NCBI RefSeq assembly: GCF_002284535.1
Contig: NZ_NPKH01000030.1
Coordinates: 1 to 64,000 of the forward strand
Source of the DNA: Mesorhizobium wenxiniae
GTDB lineage: Bacteria > Pseudomonadota > Alphaproteobacteria > Rhizobiales > Rhizobiaceae
Length of the DNA: 64,000 nucleotides
Direction of reading: 5' to 3'
The notes under the pieces were generated by a model that was given only the letters and a program-made list of their open reading frames with translations, had not been told where the DNA came from and ran no database searches. The position numbers and the translations under genes were made by a program. Each line of letters begins with the position of its first letter. Within the stretch, counting starts at the first letter, position 1. Positions 26,308 through 34,829 of the stretch are shown here, piece by piece.

Positions 26308-26883
26308 TCAGTTCTTCGGTGCTTCCGGTTCCGTACCAGCCGCAGGAGCCGCGGCATTCGCCGGTGCCGCCGGCGCTGTAGCCTTCGCTGCCGCGGCCAG
26401 CGTTTCGCCGACCTGTTGTGCGAGATCGCGAGCGACGCCGTTCTGCCAGATGTCGGCGGCCTTGAGCAGGTCACGCGTCACGGCCGGGCCGCTGTCGAGC
26501 AGCTTCTTGCCGGAATCGGAACTGTAGAAAGCGGCGATTTCGGTAAGCTCTTTTTCGGAAAATACCTTGGCATAGGCTAAGGCCGCTTCCTTCTCGAGAT
26601 CGGCGCGGCGCGAGGCCAGCGCCAGAGCCTTTTCGCTAACCGTTCTGCCGATCAGCTCCTGCATGTCCGGGTTCTTTTGGATAAGCTGCTGCTGAAGCGC
26701 GGCGGCGGCCTGCGGCAGGATGTTGTCGAACGGGTCCGTTGCGTGGATCGCCGCGACCGCAGCGCGGGCCGCCTTCAGATGCCCGTCGGTGACGTCCTGC
26801 GAGAACGCCGGCGATGAAAACGCAAAGACGGCTGAAGCTGCCAGAACGGCAGAAAAACGGCGAACCCGGTTATGCAACGTCAT
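26308..26883 (-). CDS. DUF2059 periplasmic protein
   Basis: The 191-aa protein has a signal peptide (MTLHNRVRRFSAVLAASAVFAFSSPAFSQD). The DUF2059 core includes FSEKELTEIAAFYSSDSGKKLLDSGPAV. The tail is Ala/Pro-rich. The function of the family is unknown. The ATG at 26883 overlaps the 3' end of rpiA by 14 bases, so the two are probably translated from one leftward transcript. Confidence 0.88.
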   Translation of the reverse strand: MTLHNRVRRFSAVLAASAVFAFSSPAFSQDVTDGHLKAARAAVAAIHATDPFDNILPQAAAALQQQLIQKNPDMQELIGRTVSEKALALASRRADLEKEAALAYAKVFSEKELTEIAAFYSSDSGKKLLDSGPAVTRDLLKAADIWQNGVARDLAQQVGETLAAAAKATAPAAPANAAAPAAGTEPEAPKN

Positions 26884-27598
26884 GATCGGTAGAACTCCCT
26901 GGTTTTCGGGCGGCATGGACGGTTTGGACGCCGTCGCCGGCTATGATGGCCGCTGATGCCAGCCCGATGAAAAGACCATGCTCGACCACGCCCGGAATGG
27001 CATGGAGAGCATTCGAAAGCGCTCTTGTATCCGGAATGCGGCCAAAAGATGCATCGAGGATAAAATGGCCGCCGTCTGTAACAAAAGGCTGGCCCCCCGT
27101 CATCCTCAATGTGACGGGACCGGAAAGACCGAGCTTTCCGGCCGCCGCGGCGACGGCGATTTCCGTGGCACGCAGACCGAACGGGTTGACCTCGATGGGC
27201 AGTGGAAAACGGCCGAGCGTCTCGACCATCTTCGAACGGTCGGCAATGACGATCATGCGGGCGGAAGCCGCCGCCACGATCTTTTCGCGCAGCAGCGCGC
27301 CGCCGCCGCCCTTGATCAATGTCAGCGCCGGATCGATCTCGTCGGCGCCGTCGACGGTAAGGTCGAGTTCCGGCGTTTCCTCCAGCGTCGACAGCGGCAC
27401 GCCAAGCTCGCCGCAAAGGATGGCGGTGCGCTCCGAGGTCGGCACGCCGATAATGGTGAGGCCGTTGGCGACCTTCTCGGCAAGCAGCCGAACGAACTCC
27501 TCGGCCGTCGAGCCGGTGCCGATGCCGAGCCGCATGCCATCAGTCACATGGGCAAGTGCCGCCCGTGCGGCTTCGACCTTCAGTTGCCTCGCATCCAT
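26870..27598 (-). CDS. rpiA: Ribose-5-phosphate isomerase A
   Basis: The 242-aa enzyme interconverts ribose-5-phosphate and ribulose-5-phosphate. It carries GIGTGSTAEEFV, VDGADEIDPALTLIKGGGGALLREKI and GGHFILDASFG, covering the active-site Asp and Lys residues. I start it at MDARQLKVEAARAAL (27598); the frame is open to 27655 but that extension is not conserved in the family. It is divergent from gph, with 150 bases between. Confidence 0.93.
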   Translation of the reverse strand: MDARQLKVEAARAALAHVTDGMRLGIGTGSTAEEFVRLLAEKVANGLTIIGVPTSERTAILCGELGVPLSTLEETPELDLTVDGADEIDPALTLIKGGGGALLREKIVAAASARMIVIADRSKMVETLGRFPLPIEVNPFGLRATEIAVAAAAGKLGLSGPVTLRMTGGQPFVTDGGHFILDASFGRIPDTRALSNALHAIPGVVEHGLFIGLASAAIIAGDGVQTVHAARKPGSSTDHDVA

Positions 27599-27748
27599 GC
27601 CTGCCCCGGATTTCGCTTGTTTCGGCGCTCCTAGCATCTTTGCCCGTCCGGTCAAAGGCTTTGCCCTGTGGATTGACCAAGCACCGCTTGCCTGGATGGG
27701 CTGCAGCGGCTATCGCCTGCCGGCAGCGTAATCGTCACAGGACAGGCC

Positions 27749-28432
27749 ATGACCCGACCGATCATCGTGTTCGACCTCGACGGGACGCTGATCGATACAG
27801 CGCCGGACCTGCTCGACAGCCTCAACCACAGCCTTGCCGCCAGCGAACTCGCAGCCGTCGATGAGGCCGGCTTCAAGCGCTTCGTCGGCCATGGTGGACG
27901 GGTGATGATCGAGCGCGCGCATGCCGCGCAGCAGAGGTCGCTGGAAAGCCAGGAGCATGATCGCTTGCTGAAACTGTTTCTCGATCATTACACCGACAAC
28001 ATCCCGGGTAAATCGCGCCCCTACCCCGGCGTCGTCGAGACGATCGCCCGATTCGAAGCAGCCGGTTATCTCCTGGCCGTCTGCACCAACAAATACGCAG
28101 CCAACTCGGTGGCGCTGATCGAGGCGCTCGGCCTGGCGAAGCATTTCGCGGCGATTTGCGGCCAGGACACGTTTGCGTTCCGCAAGCCCGATCCGCGCCA
28201 TCTGACCCAAACAATCGTGCTGGCCGGCGGCGATCCGCACCGCGCACTGATGGTCGGTGATTCGCAGACCGACATCGATACGGCGAAAGCCGCCGGCATT
28301 CCCGTGGTCGCGGTCGATTTCGGTTATACCGACCGCCATGTGCGCGAATTCGAACCGTCGGCGGTGATCTCGCATTTCGACGCACTGACGCTTGGTCTGG
28401 CCGAACGCCTGATCGCCGCTGCGGGGCGCTGA
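27749..28432 (+). CDS. gph: Phosphoglycolate phosphatase (HAD family)
   Basis: The 227-aa HAD hydrolase has the nucleophile motif FDLDGTLIDTAPDLL, ICTNK-like motif II (LLAVCTNKYA), a motif III Lys (FAFRKPDPRH) and motif IV VGDSQTDIDTAKAAG. It is expected to hydrolyse 2-phosphoglycolate, a product of DNA repair or oxygenation. An AGGCC-type site precedes the ATG. It is monocistronic and upstream of tRNA-Val. Confidence 0.9.
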   Translation: MTRPIIVFDLDGTLIDTAPDLLDSLNHSLAASELAAVDEAGFKRFVGHGGRVMIERAHAAQQRSLESQEHDRLLKLFLDHYTDNIPGKSRPYPGVVETIARFEAAGYLLAVCTNKYAANSVALIEALGLAKHFAAICGQDTFAFRKPDPRHLTQTIVLAGGDPHRALMVGDSQTDIDTAKAAGIPVVAVDFGYTDRHVREFEPSAVISHFDALTLGLAERLIAAAGR

Positions 28433-28498
28433 GCGAGGCGACCGGGTCGCTCCCGGCGGGATTGCATTCGGTCTTCGTCGGAACGCCAGGGCATCGCC

Positions 28499-28528
28499 TT
28501 GACTTCCCCGGCCGGCCTCCCTTATATC
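28499..28528 (+). promoter_or_regulatory. Sigma-70-like promoter of tRNA-Val
   Basis: TTGACT (28499-28504) and TATATC or TTATAT (28522-28528) are spaced 17-18 bases apart and lie about 30 bases before the tRNA. Confidence 0.75.
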
Positions 28529-28556
28529 GCGGCGCGCTTGGCCTTCGGGCAAGAGC

Positions 28557-28631
28557 GGGCGATTAGCTCAGCGGGAGAGCACACCCTTCACACGGGTGGG
28601 GTCGCAGGTTCAATCCCTGCATCGCCCACCA
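28557..28631 (+). tRNA. tRNA-Val (CAC)
   Basis: A full cloverleaf is visible: acceptor GGGCGAT pairs with ATCGCCC, D arm AGCTCAGCGGGAGAGC, anticodon stem CACCC/GGGTG around TTCACAC (anticodon CAC), T arm GCAGGTTCAATCCCTGC, and an encoded CCA end. It reads GUG codons. Confidence 0.97.
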
Positions 28632-28780
28632 ACCTCACAGCTTTCGAGGCTGCATCCGATTCCGTTCAGGGGACAACAATGCGGCGCGTCGGCACGGCGC
28701 TAGATGTCACGCCCCTTGCCCAATCCGGAACAAACCTGCATGGCCGCGAGTTTCTACTCCTCGAAGAGTGAGGGAAAGCC

Positions 28781-29038
28781 ATGTCCAGACTTGTTTTGGC
28801 GACAGGTGTCGCAGTCCTCCTTCTCGGCGGACCGGCCTTTGCCGCAGACGGCAGCCCGTTGCCGCCGCAGAATGCCAGGAAACTGTCGGAAATAATCGCC
28901 AAGGTCGAGCAGCGCGACGACTTTCGCTACGTCGACGAGGTCGGCTGGGACAGCGGCGCCTACACCGTCACCTATTACACGACCGATAAGGCGAAGGTTG
29001 AAATCACCTACGATCCGGTGACAGCCGAGCCGAAATAG
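28781..29038 (+). CDS. Small secreted PepSY-like protein
   Basis: The 85-aa protein has a signal peptide (MSRLVLATGVAVLLLGGPAFAAD). The mature part reads ARKLSEIIAKVEQRDDFRYVDEVGWDSGAYTVTYYTTDKAKVEITYDP, with the alpha-beta-beta pattern of a PepSY-type domain that ends in a beta hairpin. It is probably periplasmic. GAGGGAAAGCC precedes the ATG. Function unknown; it stands alone after the tRNA. Confidence 0.75.
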   Translation: MSRLVLATGVAVLLLGGPAFAADGSPLPPQNARKLSEIIAKVEQRDDFRYVDEVGWDSGAYTVTYYTTDKAKVEITYDPVTAEPK

Positions 29039-29242
29039 ATCGCGGCCACCCTTCCTCCGGGCGATACGTGCGGCCGGAACTTCCGGCAACCAGGTTACAG
29101 CGCAGCCTGGCGACGACCCTCGGAAGCGGGCGGCGGCGTGGCTTCACCAAGAGCGGGGCCTGCACCTTTTCGGCATCCCCTTGCGCCGAAGCGGCTTTGA
29201 TGGCTGACTGCGGCGTGATCATTGAGCCGCACGGGGGTGGGC

Positions 29243-29719
29243 ATGGCGACGGCAAAGCATGTGGCGAAACGCGTTCTGATGGTGCTCGCCGGCTATTTCG
29301 TTGCGGTGCTGGTTGGACTGATTGCAGTAGTGACGATCTATGGTGCATTGAGTTCGCTGCCTGATGCACCGGCGTATTTCGATTTCATGGGGCTCTCCCC
29401 CATCGCGGCGCTGGTCGTGCCACCGCTCGGCATGTTCATCTATTTCCTGACGATCGTACTAACCGGCCTGCAGACGCTGATCTTCGCGCTGATCGCCGAA
29501 TTGTTTTCGCTGCGCAGTTTTTGGCTGCATATGGCCTTCGGCGCCGCAGCAGCGGCTGCCGGCTTCGTCCTGATCTGGCCGAGCGCGCCGGAAGACCTGA
29601 GCCCCGAGCGCTGGGCCGATATCGGCATCATCGCCGCCGCCGGCCTTGTCGCCGGTTTGGTCTACTGGCTGATCGCCGGGCGCGAAGCCGGGTTCCGGCG
29701 CCCGCTCTCCCTGCGTTAG
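29243..29719 (+). CDS. Four-span membrane protein of unknown function
   Basis: The 158-aa protein has about four hydrophobic spans (for example VLMVLAGYFVAVLVGLIAVVTIYG and IIAAAGLVAGLVYWLIAG). I do not recognise the family. The ATG at 29243 follows a GGGGTGGGC stretch; a TTG at 29222 is an alternative. It is convergent with the L,D-transpeptidase gene, only 5 bases away. Confidence 0.65.
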   Translation: MATAKHVAKRVLMVLAGYFVAVLVGLIAVVTIYGALSSLPDAPAYFDFMGLSPIAALVVPPLGMFIYFLTIVLTGLQTLIFALIAELFSLRSFWLHMAFGAAAAAAGFVLIWPSAPEDLSPERWADIGIIAAAGLVAGLVYWLIAGREAGFRRPLSLR

Positions 29720-29724
29720 CGTCC

Positions 29725-31605
29725 TCAGCTCGCCGGCGAGCGCACCGCTTCCGTGCTGTCGAGTGCCTGCTGCAGCCGCGTGTCGCGGTCGTAGACGTCG
29801 CTGAAATATTCGACTTTGCCGGACATGTCCGGCCAGGCGGTGAAATAGGCGACATAGACCTGGATCGTGCGCGTGACCTTTTCGGTCGAATGGCCGTGCT
29901 TCAGCTTCTCCGCGACATAGTCGACCGAGGTGCCGAGCACGGCCGCCGCCATGCCGCGCGGATCCTGCAGACGAACGCAGCCATGGCTGAGCGCGCGCAT
30001 ATCACGCTGGAAAAACGACTTTTGCGGCGTATCGTGCATGTAGATTGCGTGCTTGTTGGGGAACAGGATCTTCAGTTCGCCCAGCGCATTGGCCTCGCTC
30101 GGCAGCTGGCGCACGCCATAAGGTATTTTCGCGCCATAGGCACCCCAGTTGACCGAGGAGGAGGGAATGCGTTTGCCGCGCGCGTTGACCACTTCGTAGC
30201 CGGCGCGGTCGAGATAGCCGGGATCCCTGCGCAGCCGGGGCAGCATCTCGTTGACGAGGATCGACTGCGGCACACCCCAATAGGGATGGAAGTCGACCTG
30301 CTCAACCTGGTCGTAGAAGAAGGAAGTCTGGTTCGTGGTCTTGCCGATGACGGCGCGGGTCTTCAGCTTCTCCTCGCCATTTTCGATATAGCTCGCCGTA
30401 AAGGCCGGCTGGTTTATGAAGACGCGCGGACTGCCGAGATCGGATGGCAACCAGCGCAATTCTTCCAGCGCGACCTGCACCTTTTGAATCTTGTCGGCCT
30501 TGGACGTCCCGACCAGCGCTGCGACGGTGCGCGGACCGATGACGCCGTCGCCCTTCATGCCAGCCTTTTTCTGCACCGCCTTGATAACCGGCACCAGTTC
30601 CGGATCATAGACCTCGCTGGTGGCGAGCCTGGCCAATGTCTCGCCATAGGCGCCGCCCATCTCGTCGTCGAGATTGCGCGCGATCTTCGCCAGAAGCTTC
30701 GGCAGTTCGGGGCTGGTCTGCCCCGGTTTCAGCAACAGCTTGGGGTCAACGACGATCTCGTCTTCGGCGCTGGCCTGAAGTGATTCCAGTTCGATGCGCA
30801 GCGCCTGATATTCGGCGTTCTGCGGATGCCGTGATTCGAGATAGGTGCGCACTTGCTGAGTGCGCGCCAGCGTTTTCAGCACGCCTTCCATGTCGAGCGG
30901 CTTGGCCGGGAAATCATAGTAGCCGGTGATGCGATTGGGATCGACGCGGCCGCTTTGCGCGTCGTGGACATAGCGCAAGACGCGCGCCGACAGTGCCATC
31001 TCAAAGCGGACGAACCCCTTCAGCCGCGCATCGGCGCCGCCGGTCGATGCGCCGGCGGCGGGCACTTCAACCGAATAGTCGGCCGGCGTGAGGCCATAGC
31101 TCGTGGCCTCGCCAAGCACCCGCACCGCATCCTGCGCGCGACCGTTTGGGCCGGTCCCGGTCACCCAGATGAAATCCGGATTGGCCGAGTAATAAGCGAT
31201 CAACGCCTTGGCAATGTCAGGTTCGGCATAGAGCTCGTAGTCGCCGAGCCCGGCAATCGCTTCGCGGAAGGCGTCGCTGGTGAGCGACGGTACAAAGGCA
31301 GCGTCCTGTGGTGCCACCGGCTGTGGTGCTGCCATCAGTGTCGCAAAATCGACACGCACCAGCCGGTCGGCCTTATAAGTGTAGTAGGACGGGCTGTTGA
31401 TCCTGGTGCCACCACCAGCGAATTCTTTCGGCTTCGGTCTGTGCTTCGGCGGCGGAGGGAAATCACCTTGGGGCGCGCGCCTGATGCCACCGCCGAAAAG
31501 CCTCTCGAAAAGCCCTTGCGCGTCCGCCTGCGGCACGCCGAAGGTCAGCATTACCGTTACAACCGCAAGCGGCATCACGGTTGCTTTGTTTCCGAGGAAT
31601 TTCAT
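29725..31605 (-). CDS. Murein L,D-transpeptidase (YcbB/LdtD-like)
   Basis: The 626-aa protein has a signal peptide, a long helical region, a peptidoglycan-binding-like segment (KKAGMKGDGVIGPRTVAALVG near residue 345), and a YkuD domain ending MHDTPQKSFFQRDMRALSHGCVRLQDP. The HGCVR motif holds the catalytic Cys. It is expected to form 3-3 crosslinks or attach proteins to peptidoglycan in the periplasm; rhizobia rely strongly on such crosslinks. It is monocistronic, with its promoter in the 31.6-31.8 kb gap. Confidence 0.92.
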   Translation of the reverse strand: MKFLGNKATVMPLAVVTVMLTFGVPQADAQGLFERLFGGGIRRAPQGDFPPPPKHRPKPKEFAGGGTRINSPSYYTYKADRLVRVDFATLMAAPQPVAPQDAAFVPSLTSDAFREAIAGLGDYELYAEPDIAKALIAYYSANPDFIWVTGTGPNGRAQDAVRVLGEATSYGLTPADYSVEVPAAGASTGGADARLKGFVRFEMALSARVLRYVHDAQSGRVDPNRITGYYDFPAKPLDMEGVLKTLARTQQVRTYLESRHPQNAEYQALRIELESLQASAEDEIVVDPKLLLKPGQTSPELPKLLAKIARNLDDEMGGAYGETLARLATSEVYDPELVPVIKAVQKKAGMKGDGVIGPRTVAALVGTSKADKIQKVQVALEELRWLPSDLGSPRVFINQPAFTASYIENGEEKLKTRAVIGKTTNQTSFFYDQVEQVDFHPYWGVPQSILVNEMLPRLRRDPGYLDRAGYEVVNARGKRIPSSSVNWGAYGAKIPYGVRQLPSEANALGELKILFPNKHAIYMHDTPQKSFFQRDMRALSHGCVRLQDPRGMAAAVLGTSVDYVAEKLKHGHSTEKVTRTIQVYVAYFTAWPDMSGKVEYFSDVYDRDTRLQQALDSTEAVRSPAS

Positions 31606-31818
31606 GGATCACCCGCTCCGGCTGCAACCGGCTCCCGTTCCGCATCGCTTGACGGTCTCGCCCACCGCACGGCGGGATGTAAGACGCGACCACATCGATT
31701 CATACCGATTTCGTTAAGCTTCCATAAATTTCGGCTCTCCTGTTGCAGAACAGTTTCACAAACCGTGACAACTAAAGCGAATTGGGTCCGCTCCGGTTCC
31801 AGGGAAATAGTGCACGGG

Positions 31819-32565
31819 TCAGGCGTGGGCGCCGCTGTCGATAGTCAGTGCGGCGCCTGTCACGAAGCGCCCTTCGGGACCTGCCAGCCAGGCGACCATG
31901 CCGGCGATTTCTTCAGCCTTGCCGAAGCGGGGCGTCGCCATCTTCTGTCGCTGGTGCTCGGCGCGCGGGCCACTGGCTGGGTTCATATCGGTATCGGTCG
32001 AGCCAGGATGAACGACGTTGGCGGTGATGCCGCGCGAACCGAGGTCGCGCGCCAATGCCTTGGTCAAGCCGACCAACGCCGCCTTGCTGGCCGAGTAGGC
32101 GCTGAGGCTGGTGTCGGTGACACGCTCCGCCAGATTGCTGCCGATCGAGATGATCCTGCCACCCTCGCCCATGTGCACGGCTGCCGCCTTCGAGGCCACG
32201 AACGGGGCTCTGACATTGACCTCCATAGTTTCATCAAAGTCGGCGAGCGCCAACGTGTCGATCGGCGCGACGCGCCAGATACCGGCGCTGTTGACGAGGA
32301 TGTCGAGCCGCCCGAAAACTCTCACTGCCTCGCTGACCGCCTCTCGGATTGCGGCGGCGTCGCGATTGTCGGCCTTGAGGGCAATGGCGCGACCGCCGGC
32401 TGCCTGAATATCCTCGACGACAGCACGGGCCTGCTCCTGACCGGTCACGTAAGTGAGTGCGACGCTGGCGCCGTCGGCCGCGAGCCTTCGCGCAATCGCT
32501 GCGCCGATGCCGCGGCTGCCGCCGGTGACGAGCGCGACCTTGCCGTTCAAGTGTTGCGATGACAT
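31819..32565 (-). CDS. SDR-family oxidoreductase
   Basis: The 248-aa classical short-chain dehydrogenase shows TGGSRGIGAAIARRL, NSAG, the active-site Ser (ISIGSN) and YSASKAAL, with an insertion-free length. The substrate is unknown. AAGGAG lies eight bases before the ATG. It is divergent from a TetR regulator and almost certainly its target: an inverted repeat lies in the shared 99-base promoter region. Confidence 0.92.
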   Translation of the reverse strand: MSSQHLNGKVALVTGGSRGIGAAIARRLAADGASVALTYVTGQEQARAVVEDIQAAGGRAIALKADNRDAAAIREAVSEAVRVFGRLDILVNSAGIWRVAPIDTLALADFDETMEVNVRAPFVASKAAAVHMGEGGRIISIGSNLAERVTDTSLSAYSASKAALVGLTKALARDLGSRGITANVVHPGSTDTDMNPASGPRAEHQRQKMATPRFGKAEEIAGMVAWLAGPEGRFVTGAALTIDSGAHA

Positions 32566-32591
32566 TTGTTTCTCCTTTTTTTGTAATGATC

Positions 32592-32643
32592 GATACATAA
32601 ATGTCTGCCAGCCTTGCCGAGCGCGTCAACAGATTTATGTATC
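32592..32643. promoter_or_regulatory. Putative TetR operator pair in a divergent promoter
   Basis: GATACATAAAT (32592-32602) is repeated in inverted form as ATTTATGTATC (32633-32643), a perfect 11-base match with centres 41 bases apart. It sits between the SDR and TetR genes, the expected place for autoregulation and target control. Confidence 0.7.
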
Positions 32644-32664
32644 AATCAACACAGAAAGGATGCC

Positions 32665-33279
32665 ATGCCCGAACGAGGCCGCCCCCGCACCTTCGATCGA
32701 ACCGCTGCCTTGCGGCGTGCAATGGAGGTGTTTTGGGCAAAGGGTTACGAGGGCGCATCGATGAGCGAGCTGACCGCCGCGATGGGCATCAACTCGCCCA
32801 GCCTCTACGCCGCCTTCGGCAGCAAGGAAGCGCTCTTCCTCGAAGCGGTCGAGCTCTACACGCAGGTCGAAGGCACCGATATCTGGTCCGCACTGGAAAA
32901 AGCGCCGACAGCGCGCGAGGCGGTCGAGCGCTTCCTGCGCCAGACGGCCAAGGCCTATTCGCAGACCGATCGTCCGCAAGGCTGCCTGATCGCACTTGGC
33001 GCTCTGCACCAGGATTCAAGCCGCGGCGCCATTTGCCATGACCTGCGCCGCCGTCGCGCTGAAAGCCGCGCAGCTTTGCTGAGTCGGCTGGAACGTGGCG
33101 TGGCGGAAGGCGAATTGCCGGAAAATTTCGACTGCCGCACTGCCGCGACCTTCTATGCGACGGTGCAGCACGGCATGTCGATCCAGGCGCGCGACGGCGC
33201 ATCGCGCGCCGCCCTTCTTGCGACGGTGACCGGGGCTATGGCGGCGTGGAAGGTCCTGGCTGGCACCGACACGGTGTGA
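32665..33279 (+). CDS. TetR/AcrR-family transcriptional regulator
   Basis: The 204-aa protein has an N-terminal helix-turn-helix (ALRRAMEVFWAKGYEGASMSELTAAMGINSPSLYAAFGSKEALF) and a TetR C-terminal domain with GCLIALGALHQD. It probably represses the divergent SDR gene and itself and responds to an unknown small ligand. I chose the ATG at 32665, after AAAGGATG; the ORF start at 32614 would cover the operator. Confidence 0.9.
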   Translation: MPERGRPRTFDRTAALRRAMEVFWAKGYEGASMSELTAAMGINSPSLYAAFGSKEALFLEAVELYTQVEGTDIWSALEKAPTAREAVERFLRQTAKAYSQTDRPQGCLIALGALHQDSSRGAICHDLRRRRAESRAALLSRLERGVAEGELPENFDCRTAATFYATVQHGMSIQARDGASRAALLATVTGAMAAWKVLAGTDTV

Positions 33280-33332
33280 CAAACGATGGCGGCCGAACTC
33301 GTGTTCGGACAGGACGAAACAAGATGTTCAGG

Positions 33333-34244
33333 TCAATGCAGCAGCGACGGTTCCCGGTGTTCGGCAACGAAACCGATCGCACGCTCGACCACGCCCCTAT
33401 CGGCGAGAATGCGGCGATGGCCGAGCCCATCGGCCCAGTAAAGCCGCACATGGTCGCCGGCGCCAGCATAGAGCCTTGCATGGTCGGCGGACACTTCGCG
33501 GTCGTCCGGCGCATGGATGACCAGCGTTGGCACCGGCGTGCTGGCAAGCTGGCGGTCGCCGACGAATTCGTGCAGCGGCCGGCCAGCGATACGTTCGACC
33601 CGGTCGGCCATGGCGGCCTGCGAGCGTCGGCCGACACTGAGCATGCGGCTGAAATCATCGAAGATCGCCGGCAGGGAACTCGGCGCCGCGATCAACACCA
33701 GCCGCTCGGCCGCCAGCGGCGGAATGTTCTTGACCGAACCGACGACGGCATTGGCGGCGACGGCACCGCCGAAGGAATGGCCGACGACCGCCACGAACGG
33801 GCCAAACCATTCGCCGGTGAGGCGTGCAGCTTCGACAGCGCTGACCAATGTGAGCCGGCGGCCCTGCGATTGGCCATGGCCCGGCAAGTCGAGCGAGACA
33901 ACCTTGTAACCGGCGTCGCGATACCCTTCGATCAGCGTGCGCATATATTCGGTGCGCGAACGCCAGCCATGGATGACGAGCACCGTGCCGGCGGCCCGCC
34001 TGCCCGGCTCGGGCCTGAACTCATGCACCATGACGCACCCGTTTTTGGCCTTCAGCCGATGATGGCGCGCCTCGGCCATGAAGCCGGCGGCACGGTCGAC
34101 GGCGCGCCGCTCGCCGTCGCTGAGAACCTTGGCGTTCGGCGTGCGGCAGAACAGTTCGAATGCCGCGCGCCCGGTGAGGCGGGGAGCCACGTGTTCGGCA
34201 GCGGCAAACACGCCCCGGATGACCTTCAACCCAAATGATGCCAT
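33333..34244 (-). CDS. Alpha/beta hydrolase
   Basis: The 303-aa protein has the oxyanion motif VLVIHGWRSR, the nucleophile elbow VVGHSFGGAVA, an acid residue in IHAPDDREV and a catalytic His in DGLGHRRIL, so the triad is complete. It is probably a cytoplasmic esterase or lipase-like enzyme; the substrate is unknown. It is divergent from a MarR regulator, and two palindromes lie in the 47 bases between the genes, so it is likely MarR-controlled. Confidence 0.88.
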   Translation of the reverse strand: MASFGLKVIRGVFAAAEHVAPRLTGRAAFELFCRTPNAKVLSDGERRAVDRAAGFMAEARHHRLKAKNGCVMVHEFRPEPGRRAAGTVLVIHGWRSRTEYMRTLIEGYRDAGYKVVSLDLPGHGQSQGRRLTLVSAVEAARLTGEWFGPFVAVVGHSFGGAVAANAVVGSVKNIPPLAAERLVLIAAPSSLPAIFDDFSRMLSVGRRSQAAMADRVERIAGRPLHEFVGDRQLASTPVPTLVIHAPDDREVSADHARLYAGAGDHVRLYWADGLGHRRILADRGVVERAIGFVAEHREPSLLH

Positions 34245-34263
34245 AGTGGCGATCCATCCATTC

Positions 34264-34297
34264 GTTCAAGCATGAACATAATAGTTCAAACATGAAC
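34264..34297. promoter_or_regulatory. Two putative MarR operators, one covering the start codon of marR
   Basis: GTTCAAGCATGAAC (34264-34277) and GTTCAAACATGAAC (34284-34297) are both dyads of GTTCA/TGAAC, 20 bases (two helix turns) apart. The second contains the ATG at 34292. The pair lies between the hydrolase and marR genes. Confidence 0.75.
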
Positions 34298-34744
34298 ATT
34301 AAACAAGAGCTGCCCTGGGACAACCCGCGTTTTCGCAACTGGGTCGCGGTGGCGCGCGCTTGCCATGTGCTGGAGCGCACGCTGGCGGCGAAGCTCGCGC
34401 CGCTGGACCTGAAGCCGGCGCAGCTCGACGTGCTGATGAACCTTTACCGCCATCCCGGCATGTCGCAGCACGATCTCGCCCGCCGGCTGCTGGTCGGCCG
34501 CTCCAACATCACCATGCTGCTGCCGCAACTCGAGACACGCGGCCTGCTGCGCCGCGAAGGCGATCAGAAAGACAAGCGGGTGCTGCGGCTGACCTTGACC
34601 GAAGCCGGCACGGAACTGCTGATGCAGGCGCTGAAGGTCCATATGGCGCTGATCGAGAAAGCGATGAGCCAGTCGACGCCGGAGCAATGCGACATGATCG
34701 GCGAGCAGATGCGCAAGATTGCCGACGTCCTCAAGGAAGCGTGA
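34292..34744 (+). CDS. MarR-family transcriptional regulator
   Basis: The 150-aa winged-helix protein has the MarR pattern: LDVLMNLYRHPGMSQHDLARRLLVGRSNITMLLPQLETRGLLRREGDQKDKRVLRLTLTEAG. It probably represses the divergent hydrolase gene and itself. No Shine-Dalgarno sequence precedes the ATG, and an operator-like dyad overlaps it. This suggests a leaderless or very short-leader transcript. A later start would cut into the first conserved helix. Confidence 0.9.
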   Translation: MNIKQELPWDNPRFRNWVAVARACHVLERTLAAKLAPLDLKPAQLDVLMNLYRHPGMSQHDLARRLLVGRSNITMLLPQLETRGLLRREGDQKDKRVLRLTLTEAGTELLMQALKVHMALIEKAMSQSTPEQCDMIGEQMRKIADVLKEA

Positions 34745-34749
34745 CTGGA

Positions 34750-34794
34750 GCATCGGGCCCAAAAGTGGAAACCGGTTTTGGGAAAATCCGATGC
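34750..34794. repeat. Interspersed intergenic palindrome, copy R2
   Basis: GCATCGG and CCGATGC bound the element, with an inner imperfect inverted repeat (CCCAAAAGTGG, AAA, CCGGTTTTGGG). The tail reads TCAAACAAAAGGATGGAGC. It lies just after marR. Confidence 0.75.
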
Positions 34795-34829
34795 TCAAAC
34801 AAAAGGATGGAGCTCGCGGAACGATCCGC

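Noticed and set aside
28557..28631. tRNA-Val as an integration site for a genomic island
   Set aside because: No integrase, no repeated tRNA 3' end and no change of gene content follow it in the window.
29725..30783. Plus-strand open frame of about 420 codons opposite the L,D-transpeptidase
   Set aside because: It overlaps the YkuD domain with its HGCVR motif in antisense and has no motif of its own.
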